From: Bordetella parapertussis
Lineage (GTDB): Bacteria > Pseudomonadota > Gammaproteobacteria > Burkholderiales > Burkholderiaceae_B
Reading direction: 5' to 3'
DNA: 8,356 bases
Assembly: GCA_945883615.1 (NCBI GenBank)
Contig: CAMCYB010000063.1
Coordinates: forward strand, 1-8,356
The translations under genes were made by a program, and so were the position numbers. Under the pieces are notes generated by a model. It had not been told where the DNA came from and made no database searches. It saw only the letters and a list, made by a program, of their open reading frames with translations. Positions 1 through 8,257 of this stretch are shown here, one piece after another (the stretch's first letter is position 1; every line of letters begins with the position of its first letter).

Positions 1-801
1 CGTCGCAATGTTGGCGACACCTTGGCCGACACATTCACGATTTTTATTGCTTTTGGTATCGGTTAAGTCATCAATAATGGTGGCGGTCATCAGCGACTCA
101 AGCAAGCCCACCATCATTAATGTAAAAGAGTAAGGGAAAATAATACTCAAGGTATGCCAGTTCAGCGGTATATCGGGTATGAGAAATATCGGTAAACTAT
201 CTGGTAACTGACCCATATCGCCCACGGTTCTGATGTCAAGACCTAAAGCGATTGAAACGATAGTCAGCACCACAATGGTCACTAAGGGCGAAGGTATAGC
301 CTTGGTGATGTAAGGCAAGCCATAAATAATACCTAAGCCCGCTGCAGTCATGGCATACACATGCCAAGTCACATTGATAAGTTCGGGTAACTGTGCCATA
401 AATATCAATATGGCCAAAGCATTTACAAAACCCGTAAACACTGAACGTGAAACAAACCGCATCAAAACACCAAGCTTTACCCAACCCGCAATGATTTGCA
501 GCACGCCTGTCAACACAGTGGCTGCTAACAAATATTGCAACCCATGATCTTTAACTAGCATCACCATTATGAGCGCCATCGCCCCCGTTGCAGCTGAAAT
601 CATGCCTGTACGTCCCCCTGCAAAGGCGATTACAACAGCCATTGAAAACGACGCATATAAACCCACTTTAGGGTCGACACCCGCAATAATTGAAAATGCA
701 ATGGCTTCGGGAATAAGGGCCAAGGCCACCGCCAACCCAGCCAGCACGTCGTTTTTAATATTTGAAAACCAGTCTTGCCTGATTGAATTAATTAAGTTCA
801 T
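1..801 (-). CDS. SulP-family inorganic anion permease, N-terminal part (runs off window)
   Basis: Integral inner-membrane transporter of the SulP (SLC26) family, which moves anions such as sulfate or bicarbonate; the substrate cannot be told from this fragment. Reading minus from the ATG at 801-799, 267 codons are open to the window edge, so the C-terminal half, including any STAS domain, is missing. The start of the transport domain is clear: [20 protein letters not shown] at about residues 18-37, then [12 protein letters not shown] (41-52) and [15 protein letters not shown] (62-76). Further hydrophobic segments lie near 90-110, 121-139, 150-163, 171-188 and 218-237. The conserved stretches RTVGD (191-195) and [12 protein letters not shown] (254-265) fit the BicA-like/short SulP subgroup. 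The start is the only ATG after an in-frame TAA 30 nt upstream; its ribosome binding site is weak (AAAGAA). It is transcribed divergently from the acyl-CoA ligase gene. Family assignment is firm, substrate unknown. Confidence 0.9.
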   Translation of the reverse strand, partial: MNLINSIRQDWFSNIKNDVLAGLAVALALIPEAIAFSIIAGVDPKVGLYASFSMAVVIAFAGGRTGMISAATGAMALIMVMLVKDHGLQYLLAATVLTGVLQIIAGWVKLGVLMRFVSRSVFTGFVNALAILIFMAQLPELINVTWHVYAMTAAGLGIIYGLPYITKAIPSPLVTIVVLTIVSIALGLDIRTVGDMGQLPDSLPIFLIPDIPLNWHTLSIIFPYSFTLMMVGLLESLMTATIIDDLTDTKSNKNRECVGQGVANIAT

Positions 802-856
802 TGAGTTCTTTGAGTTTTTTTTAGATCTTTAACAATATGATGTGATGTAAAAAATT

Positions 857-887
857 TTGACACCATTTGGAATAATTTCACTACATT
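857..887 (+). promoter_or_regulatory. Possible sigma70 promoter of the acyl-CoA ligase gene
   Basis: A perfect TTGACA (857-862) is followed after 19 nt by TACATT (882-887), a 4/6 match to the -10 consensus. The spacing is longer than the ideal 17 nt. It lies in the divergent spacer between the permease and ligase genes and would give a leader of roughly 35 nt before the ATG at 929. The call rests on motif matching only. Confidence 0.28.
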
Positions 888-928
888 TGAGTCATCACCC
901 TAACACGACCCAACATCAGAGACAAACT

Positions 929-2695
929 ATGAGTCAACCCTGGGCCAAGGCTTACGAGGCGTTCGGTATCAACATCGAGTTGCCTGCACCTGCACACAAA
1001 AACCTGGCTGCATTCGCCCAGACGCATTGTACTCATTGGTCCGCACACAGTTCTGTCAAAGCCGCCTTTACCTGCGTCATGCCAAACGGCATGAATGGTT
1101 GCTTGAGCTTTAAACAAGTAAATGATTACTCAGATGCCTTTGCAGTCTACCTGCGTCATTCGCTTGGGTTGCAGGCCGGTGATCGCGTTGCAGTTCAATT
1201 ACCCAACTGTTTGGCCTACCCCGTGGTGACTTTCGGTATTTTTAAAGCGGGCTGCGTGTTGGTGAACACTAACCCCTTATTTACCGTGGGTGAAATGGTT
1301 TACCAATTCAACGATGCCGATGCCAAAGCGCTTGTCATTTTAGATATGTTTGCAGATAAGTTACCCGAAGTGCTGGCACAAACTGGGGTGCAACATATTA
1401 TCTTAGCGGGTGTTCCTGAATTTTTTTCAACTGTACCAAAAGCCATTATTCGCGGGGTTCAAAAATGGTGGTCTCGCGTACTGCCCCCCGTGACCGTGCC
1501 GCACACACGCTTAGAGCTTGCCTTGAAAAAAGGGGCACAAGCGATTAGCCAAGCCTGCGTTGACGTGCAGAGCTACTGGGTCAATATTGACCGCAACGAA
1601 TTAGCTGTTTTGCAATACACCGGCGGCACGACGGGTGTCAGCAAAGGTGCTGAGCTGACTCATAGCAACTTGCTTTATAACGTTGAACAAATACTGGCCA
1701 TGGGGGCAACCCATTTATCACCGGGTAAAGAGTGCGTGCTAACAGCCCTGCCGCTTTATCACATCTTTTCATTCACAACGAACTTACTGAGCTTTTTAGC
1801 TATTGGCGCGCACAATATTTTGATCTTGAGCCCTCGGCCTGTACAAAATCTTCAGCGTGCGATTGAAAACTACCCAATCACGTGGATAATCGGTGTCAAC
1901 ACGTTGTTTAACGGCCTGTTGAATGAAGAATGGTTTGTGGCCTATCCGCCACGCCATCTGAAGGCGTCTATTGCGGGTGGTACCGCGTTACACAGTGCGG
2001 TGGCTAAGCACTGGCGCGACGTGACACATACCCCAATTGCCGAGGGCTATGGCTTGACTGAGGCCTCGCCTGTCGTGAGTTTCAACCCCTTAAAGAGTGA
2101 ACCTCGCTTAGATAGCATAGGTATACCTATTCCGGGCACTGAAGTGCAACTGGTCACGGAAGGCGGCGATGTGGCGGCCTTTAATGAACCAGGTGAAATT
2201 TGGGTACGTGGGCCACAAGTGATGCGAAGCTATTGGAAAAACCCCCAAGAAAGCGCGCAAGTATTGCATGATGGTTGGTTGGCGACAGGCGATATTGCGG
2301 TGATGGACGAACAAGGGTTTCTCAAAATTCTAGACCGTAAAAAAGATTTGATTTTGGTCTCAGGCTTTAATGTGTACCCCAACGAAGTTGAAAACACAAT
2401 TGCACTGATCGATGCTGTGCTTGATGTTGCCGTCATTGGTATTGCCGATTCGTCCACAGGTGAAGCCGTGCGTGCTTACATTGTTAAAAACCCCCGTTCA
2501 CCTGATGAAATTAATACTGAAATGGTTATTGCGCATTGCCGAAAACACCTCACCCCCTACAAAATTCCTCGTAGCGTGGTGATGAGAGACTGGCTTCCAA
2601 AAAGCGCTGTTGGCAAGGTGCTACGCAAAAACCTAAAAGCTGAAGCACAACTCGATGCGCAGATTGACATACAAGCTAAAAAGTCAGTGCTTTAG
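929..2695 (+). CDS. fadD: Long-chain fatty acid-CoA ligase (FadD-type, AMP-forming)
   Basis: Activates free fatty acids to acyl-CoA with ATP, giving AMP and pyrophosphate; this is the entry step to beta-oxidation and lipid recycling, at the cytoplasmic face of the membrane. The 588 residues carry the ANL-superfamily motifs in order: P-loop YTGGTTGVSKGA (230-241), EGYGLTE (372-378), TGD (453-455), hinge and fatty-acid motif DRKKDLILVSGFNVYPNEVE (469-488), and the catalytic lysine in PKSAVGKVLRKNL (K563). The LQYTGGTTG context and VNTLFNGLLNEE (323-334) are particularly FadD-like, and E. coli FadD is of similar length (561). I chose the ATG at 929, preceded by AGAGA about 6 nt upstream. The frame is open back to a TTG at 857, but those 24 extra codons would overlap the putative -35 box and lack family similarity. 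The next gene starts 35 nt downstream on the same strand. Exact chain-length preference is unknown. Confidence 0.92.
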   Translation: MSQPWAKAYEAFGINIELPAPAHKNLAAFAQTHCTHWSAHSSVKAAFTCVMPNGMNGCLSFKQVNDYSDAFAVYLRHSLGLQAGDRVAVQLPNCLAYPVVTFGIFKAGCVLVNTNPLFTVGEMVYQFNDADAKALVILDMFADKLPEVLAQTGVQHIILAGVPEFFSTVPKAIIRGVQKWWSRVLPPVTVPHTRLELALKKGAQAISQACVDVQSYWVNIDRNELAVLQYTGGTTGVSKGAELTHSNLLYNVEQILAMGATHLSPGKECVLTALPLYHIFSFTTNLLSFLAIGAHNILILSPRPVQNLQRAIENYPITWIIGVNTLFNGLLNEEWFVAYPPRHLKASIAGGTALHSAVAKHWRDVTHTPIAEGYGLTEASPVVSFNPLKSEPRLDSIGIPIPGTEVQLVTEGGDVAAFNEPGEIWVRGPQVMRSYWKNPQESAQVLHDGWLATGDIAVMDEQGFLKILDRKKDLILVSGFNVYPNEVENTIALIDAVLDVAVIGIADSSTGEAVRAYIVKNPRSPDEINTEMVIAHCRKHLTPYKIPRSVVMRDWLPKSAVGKVLRKNLKAEAQLDAQIDIQAKKSVL

Positions 2696-2709
2696 CCTTC
2701 AGCACTGGC
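2683..2709 (+). other. Hairpin across the fadD stop codon
   Basis: CAGTGCT (2685-2691) and AGCACTG (2701-2707) are perfect inverted copies with a 9-nt loop. A T-G wobble and a G-C pair extend the stem to 9 bp (2683-2709). The stem spans the TAG stop at 2693-2695. No T-run follows, so it is not a standard intrinsic terminator. It may protect or process the 3' end, or partly terminate before the transporter gene; this role is inferred. Confidence 0.45.
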
Positions 2710-2730
2710 GTGAATTAACTGGAATTCAAC

Positions 2731-3645
2731 ATGATTTCTGAATTTGAAACCAAGCTACTGGGCCTCATGATGATGGTCATCATGTTGGGCATGGGTGCTT
2801 CACTAACTTGGCGCGATTTTTTAATTGCATTTCGTAAACCCAAGGGTGTGCTCATTGGTATCGCATGCCAATACGGCATCATGCCCTTGGTGGGCTTTTC
2901 TGGCGCTTTAGCATTGGGTCTGAGCCCCGGCGTGGCCGTGGGTCTATTGCTTATTTCGTGTATGCCGGGTGGCACCACGTCAAATATATTTACTTACTTT
3001 AGCAAAGGTGTCTTAGCTCTTTCAATCATGATGACAAGTGTATCGACCTTATTGGCATTATTTATGGTGCCCACACTTTTAGAGCTTTATTCACAAGCTG
3101 CAGGCATCACGGGCAACTTCAAAATTCCAGCCGTTAATGTGGCGCAGGTATTGGTCGTGCTGTTAGTACCCACTGTCATAGGTATGGTGTTGCGTAAAGC
3201 AAACCCCAATATTGCCGCCAGCATTGAACTGTTAGGCGGGTTTTTAAGTGTGTTCGTCATTTTGTTTTTGGTATTGACTTGGGTGCCCCGTAATTATGGG
3301 TTGTTGGCCATTACGTCATGGCAGGTTTATGTTGCGTCAATTGGGCTGGGTTTGGTTGGCATCGCACTGGGTTATGGGTTTGCAAAATTATTCAGACAAG
3401 ACAATAATCGTAGCCGCACCATTGCGCTTGAAACCGGCATTCAAAATGGTCCCTTGGCTGTTTTGATTGTGACACTGACATTCAGTGGCAGTTTGCAACA
3501 AGATGTGTTGCTTATTCCAGTCTTGTATTCACTTTTTATTGTGATAAGCAGTAGCTTTATCACGATATGGTTTCGCCGCTTTAGCACCCGCGAAGCATTG
3601 GCGCGAGATCAAGCTAAAGTGGGCAAAATGGCACAAACCCGTTAA
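2731..3645 (+). CDS. Bile acid:sodium symporter (BASS/SBF) family transporter
   Basis: Polytopic inner-membrane protein of the BASS family (SBF domain), whose members use sodium to import bile acids, pantoate, pyruvate or other organic anions. The 304 residues match the usual bacterial length (about 300). Visible landmarks are the first helix near 7-25, CMPGGTTSNIFTYFSKG (77-93), which is the conserved discontinuous-helix and Na+ site motif, and ETGIQNGPLAV (234-244), the second conserved motif with E234 and Q238. Hydrophobic segments also lie near 38-58, 66-80, 97-117, 138-154, 167-184, 200-217 and 258-281. The C-terminus is short and charged. The ATG at 2731 has GGAA about 6 nt upstream. 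It follows the acyl-CoA ligase gene by 35 nt on the same strand and is probably co-transcribed, which may hint at an uptake-then-CoA-activation pair. The substrate cannot be read from the sequence. Confidence 0.88.
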   Translation: MISEFETKLLGLMMMVIMLGMGASLTWRDFLIAFRKPKGVLIGIACQYGIMPLVGFSGALALGLSPGVAVGLLLISCMPGGTTSNIFTYFSKGVLALSIMMTSVSTLLALFMVPTLLELYSQAAGITGNFKIPAVNVAQVLVVLLVPTVIGMVLRKANPNIAASIELLGGFLSVFVILFLVLTWVPRNYGLLAITSWQVYVASIGLGLVGIALGYGFAKLFRQDNNRSRTIALETGIQNGPLAVLIVTLTFSGSLQQDVLLIPVLYSLFIVISSSFITIWFRRFSTREALARDQAKVGKMAQTR

Positions 3646-3649
3646 TGGT

Positions 3650-4618
3650 TTAGGCCTCTCGGTTCACTGACATCAGTGCAACGGCTGATAAAATATCTTT
3701 AAATTGCCCAGCGGGAAAGTTTGCCAGTGCTTGCAATGCTAAATCAACCTCAGCTTGGGCACATTGCTGGGTATAACCCAACGCATCGGTGTCGCGAATG
3801 GCTTGCGCCGCGGCAACAAACTCGCCCTCACCGGTTTCAATGGCATGACGCACCAATGCAATTTGCTCAGCTGTACCCACTTGCATGACGCGAATAAGGG
3901 GCATGGTAGGTTTACCTTCGCGCAAATCGTCGCCTACGGTTTTACCCAAAGTTTCTTGGTCGCCGGAATAATCAAGCAAATCGTCAATTAACTGAAATGC
4001 TGTACCCAAATGACGGCCATAGGCAGCGGCATACCGCTGTTGCTCGGCGCTCGTCTGCGCCAACACAGAGCCAGCCTGAGCGGCGGCCTCAAATAACTTT
4101 GCCGTTTTAAAGCGCACCACGTCTAAATAGCGCGCTTCGGTTACCTCAGGGTCACGAATGTTCATTAACTGTAATACTTCGCCCTCTGCAATAACCGTCG
4201 TGGCCTCTGACATGATCTGCATAATGGGCATACTGTTGATTTCAACCATCATTTCAAAGGCACGCGAATATAAATAGTCGCCCACCAACACGCTGGCCGG
4301 GTTACCAAACACCGTGTTTGCTGTGCTGCGACCGCGCCTGAGGTCTGAATCGTCAACCACATCATCATGAAGCAGGGTTGCCGTATGAATAAACTCGACC
4401 ACCGCGGCCAAAATATGCTGATTTGGGTGAGTGAACCCCAGCGCTCGGGAAACCAAAAGCACCAAAATAGGGCGCAATCGTTTGCCCCCCGAATTAATGA
4501 TGTAATCACCAATAGTACGAATAAGCACCACTTCAGAATTAAGCCGGTGGCGAATCACCAGATCAACTTTTTTAATATCTGATGCGATAGGTTCAAGTAA
4601 TTTGATTAGGTTTGACAA
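3650..4618 (-). CDS. ispB: Octaprenyl (polyprenyl) diphosphate synthase, TTG start
   Basis: Trans-prenyltransferase that condenses isopentenyl diphosphate units onto farnesyl diphosphate to make the C40-range side chain of ubiquinone or menaquinone. The 322 residues match E. coli IspB in length. Landmarks: GGKRLRP (44-50), first aspartate-rich motif DDVVD (85-89) within LLHDDVVDDSDLRRGRST, KTAKLF (171-176), and second aspartate-rich motif DDLLD (212-216). The residue five before the first DDxxD is alanine (A80), as in long-chain synthases. The start codon is TTG at 4618-4616: an in-frame TGA lies 18 nt upstream, no ATG falls between it and residue 123, and the first 50 residues align in spacing with E. 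coli IspB. AAAGAA about 7 nt upstream can serve as the ribosome binding site. Divergent ispB next to rplU-rpmA is the classical proteobacterial arrangement. Its 3' end faces the transporter gene with a 4-nt gap. Confidence 0.93.
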   Translation of the reverse strand: MSNLIKLLEPIASDIKKVDLVIRHRLNSEVVLIRTIGDYIINSGGKRLRPILVLLVSRALGFTHPNQHILAAVVEFIHTATLLHDDVVDDSDLRRGRSTANTVFGNPASVLVGDYLYSRAFEMMVEINSMPIMQIMSEATTVIAEGEVLQLMNIRDPEVTEARYLDVVRFKTAKLFEAAAQAGSVLAQTSAEQQRYAAAYGRHLGTAFQLIDDLLDYSGDQETLGKTVGDDLREGKPTMPLIRVMQVGTAEQIALVRHAIETGEGEFVAAAQAIRDTDALGYTQQCAQAEVDLALQALANFPAGQFKDILSAVALMSVNREA

Positions 4619-4702
4619 GGTGTTTTCTTTTGACTTTCAAGCATTTAGCAGTTATATTTACGGGTTCTGTGGTTACGTCGTTGCCCTTGGCATGATTTTA
4701 AC

Positions 4703-4772
4703 GTAATGCGCTGAATGTAGTGAATGTTCAGTAATGAATGTACTGTAATGAAAGTACAGTAATAAAGCGACT
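4703..4772 (+). repeat. Five imperfect 14-bp tandem repeats in the ispB/rplU divergent spacer
   Basis: Units begin at 4703, 4717, 4731, 4745 and 4759. All five share GTA at positions 1-3 and T at position 5, and the consensus is about GTAATGAATGTACT. Units 3 and 4 are closest (GTAATGAATGTACT, GTAATGAAAGTACA). Across the junction of units 3 and 4, TGTACT (4739-4744) and AGTACA (4753-4758) form a perfect 6-bp inverted repeat. The array lies upstream of the likely rplU promoter and about 85 nt from the ispB start, so it could be a multi-site operator or simply a replication-slippage repeat. I do not recognise the motif. Confidence 0.6.
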
Positions 4773-4789
4773 CATCGTAACTGATGAGT
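4770..4789 (+). promoter_or_regulatory. Perfect inverted repeat upstream of rplU
   Basis: ACTCATC (4770-4776) and GATGAGT (4783-4789) are perfect inverted copies around a 6-nt centre (GTAACT). This could be a dimer-binding operator just upstream of the likely rplU -35 region, or an RNA hairpin if transcription starts further upstream. There is no T-run, so it is not a terminator. The regulator is unknown. Confidence 0.4.
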
Positions 4790-4816
4790 TATGTATTGTG
4801 TTGCAACAACCCGGCG

Positions 4817-4845
4817 TGTTGTTTTAGAGTGCTTAAATCTATAAA
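4817..4845 (+). promoter_or_regulatory. Likely rplU-rpmA promoter
   Basis: TATAAA (4840-4845, followed by T) is a good -10 candidate. A weak -35, TGTTGT, lies at 4817-4822 with a 17-nt spacer, or TTGTTT at 4819-4824 with 15 nt. Transcription would start near 4852, giving a short leader of about 25 nt with TGAGG (4865-4869) as the ribosome binding site 7 nt before the rplU ATG. Start sites further upstream are possible, for instance one using TTGCAA at 4801. Confidence 0.35.
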
Positions 4846-4876
4846 TATTACACGCCACAAATAATGAGGTTATCCC

Positions 4877-5188
4877 ATGTACGCGGTCGTAAAAACTGGT
4901 GGCAAGCAGTACCGAATTGCCATTGGTGAAAAACTTAAAATAGAACAGATACCGGCAGACATTGGGCAAGAAATTACGCTAGATCACGTGCTTTCAGTAG
5001 GCGAAGGCGACCAACTTCAAGTTGGCGCCCCCACCCTAACTGGCGCTGTGGTTAAAGCAACAGTTCTTGCGCAAGGACGCCATGACAAGGTCAAGATCTT
5101 TAAAATGCGTCGTCGCAAGCACTACCAAAAGCATCAAGGCCACCGTCAAAATTACACTGAAATTCGTATTGACGCGATTTCGGCTTAA
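4877..5188 (+). CDS. rplU: 50S ribosomal protein L21
   Basis: Large-subunit protein that binds 23S rRNA. The length of 103 residues is identical to E. coli L21. The N-terminus [14 protein letters not shown] and the C-terminal basic signature [19 protein letters not shown] (about 73-91), followed by NYTEIRI, are diagnostic. The start has TGAGG 7 nt upstream. rpmA follows after 27 nt, forming the conserved rplU-rpmA pair. A perfect palindrome, CGGCTTAAGCCG (5181-5192), covers the stop codon; it can fold only as a 4-bp stem with a TTAA loop and may have no function. Confidence 0.98.
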   Translation: MYAVVKTGGKQYRIAIGEKLKIEQIPADIGQEITLDHVLSVGEGDQLQVGAPTLTGAVVKATVLAQGRHDKVKIFKMRRRKHYQKHQGHRQNYTEIRIDAISA

Positions 5189-5215
5189 GCCGACATTGCT
5201 TTAGGAAACTAGAAA

Positions 5216-5473
5216 ATGGCACAGAAAAAAGGCGGCGGCTCGACGCGAAATGGTCGTGATTCAGAATCGAAACGACTGGGTGTAAAAACCTTCGGTGGTG
5301 AATTAATTCACGCCGGTTCAATCATTGTTCGTCAGCGTGGCACAACGTTCCACCCCGGCATCAATGTCGGTATGGGTAAAGACCATACTTTGTTTGCATT
5401 GGTTAACGGCAATGTAAAGTTTGCTGTGAAAGGTCGGCTCAACAAGTCAACCGTATCAATTATCGCTGCGTAA
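5216..5473 (+). CDS. rpmA: 50S ribosomal protein L27
   Basis: Large-subunit protein whose flexible N-terminus reaches the peptidyl-transferase centre. The length of 85 residues equals that of E. coli L27. It begins [16 protein letters not shown] and contains [10 protein letters not shown] (20-29) and [15 protein letters not shown] (34-48), all hallmark segments. There is no N-terminal extension of the Firmicute type that needs protease cleavage. AGGA (5203-5206) lies 9 nt before the ATG. It is co-transcribed with rplU, and an intrinsic terminator follows within about 25 nt. Confidence 0.98.
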   Translation: MAQKKGGGSTRNGRDSESKRLGVKTFGGELIHAGSIIVRQRGTTFHPGINVGMGKDHTLFALVNGNVKFAVKGRLNKSTVSIIAA

Positions 5474-5498
5474 CAGTAGCGTGATTTAGGTACCCAGC

Positions 5499-5536
5499 AG
5501 GCCCTGTCGTTACTCGGCAGGGCCTTTGTTATTTTT
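5499..5536 (+). terminator. Intrinsic terminator between rpmA and obg
   Basis: AGGCCCTG (5499-5506) pairs with CAGGGCCT (5518-5525). A T-G wobble and two more pairs extend this to an 11-bp stem with the 5-nt loop TTACT. A T-rich tail, TTTGTTATTTTT, runs from 5525 to 5536. The T-tract ends 11 nt before the obg ATG and directly abuts its ribosome binding site, so little room is left for a separate obg promoter. It probably acts as a partial terminator that lowers obg-proB expression relative to the ribosomal proteins. Confidence 0.85.
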
Positions 5537-5538
5537 GA

Positions 5539-7793
<2,255 letters not shown>

Positions 7794-7796
7794 TTG

Positions 7797-8207
7797 TCAT
7801 TGCACCGGTTGATCGGGCGATAAAAATTCGGCTAATGCAAAAGCACTGCTTCGACTTGTCACCGCCATCGCAAATAGGCCTTTATCGATTGGCCCGTCGA
7901 TCAAAGCTGAACCCATTAAATAACCCCCCGTTACCAGCGCTAATGATTGACCAATTTGTTCCGAGCTGACTCGGGTCAGCTTGCGTGAACCACTGTCTGA
8001 CAAACGAATCGCCACAAAAAATTGCCCCGACGCATCAACCATGGCTGAAGCCCCTTTGATATCGACACGCGTTAACAGGGCCTCGCGCTGCAAATAAAGC
8101 GTATGTTGACCCTGCGCGTCAGACCACAGCAACAAACCGGGTTTATCAATCTTTGACGCCAAATGAAAAGCATAAGGCGGCAGTGCATTAGCCTGCGAAG
8201 GGTACAT
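7797..8207 (-). CDS. SecD head-domain-like protein, probably 5'-truncated by an insertion sequence
   Basis: The 136 codons resemble the periplasmic P1 head region of SecD, the accessory subunit of the Sec protein-export machine. Signs are TLYLQREALLTRVDIKGASA (36-55), equivalent to the SecD 'LYV.REPVLTG.DL..A' strand, then FFVAIRLSDSGSRKL (63-77), IGQSLALVTGGYLMGSALI (85-103) and GPIDKG (105-110), followed by a helix near 117-129. SecD itself is over 500 residues with six membrane helices; none is present here, so this is a stand-alone domain. No signal peptide is visible. The ATG (8207-8205) touches the end of the insertion sequence at 8208, and the frame stays open nine codons into the element without another usual start. 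The true N-terminus, perhaps with a secretion signal, was therefore probably cut off. GGGG inside the element could act as a weak ribosome binding site. The gene converges with proB. Function unknown; the domain call is from sequence memory and not searched. Confidence 0.7.
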   Translation of the reverse strand: MYPSQANALPPYAFHLASKIDKPGLLLWSDAQGQHTLYLQREALLTRVDIKGASAMVDASGQFFVAIRLSDSGSRKLTRVSSEQIGQSLALVTGGYLMGSALIDGPIDKGLFAMAVTSRSSAFALAEFLSPDQPVQ

Positions 8208-8235
8208 TGAATCGCCCCGGGTTTTGAGGAGGCAT

Positions 8236-8252
8236 TATTTTCTGAGAGAATA
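8236..8252 (+). promoter_or_regulatory. Hairpin covering the transposase ribosome binding site
   Basis: TATTTTC (8236-8242) can pair with GAGAATA (8246-8252) with one T-G wobble around TGA. The likely Shine-Dalgarno GAGAG (8244-8248) falls partly inside the stem. In other insertion sequences such structures limit transposase translation from transcripts that enter from outside; here this is an inference from geometry only. Confidence 0.3.
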
Positions 8253-8257
8253 TTGTC

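Noticed and set aside
801..819. Short direct repeat TTGAGTTCT/TTGAGTTTT beside the permease start
   Set aside because: Two 9-bp copies in A/T-rich DNA are easily due to chance and match no regulator site I recognise.
569..832. Plus-strand open frame of 87 codons
   Set aside because: It is the antisense shadow of the SulP permease gene, whose membrane motifs are unmistakable on the minus strand.
857..928. Upstream TTG extension of the acyl-CoA ligase by 24 codons
   Set aside because: The TTG is part of a likely -35 box, the extra residues do not look like the family N-terminus, and the ATG at 929 has a reasonable ribosome binding site.
4651..4679. ispB promoter with TATAAC (minus strand, 4656-4651)
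   Set aside because: No acceptable -35 box lies at the right distance (GACGTA only), so I did not list it as a feature.
4703..4772. Possible CRISPR array
   Set aside because: Units are 14 bp and directly adjacent, with no unique spacers and no cas genes nearby.
4772..4969. Minus-strand open frame across the rplU promoter and 5' end
   Set aside because: It overlaps the conserved L21 coding sequence and its regulatory region and resembles no protein.
5181..5192. CGGCTTAAGCCG palindrome at the rplU stop as a terminator
   Set aside because: The stem is only 4 bp with no T-run, and rpmA follows in the same operon.
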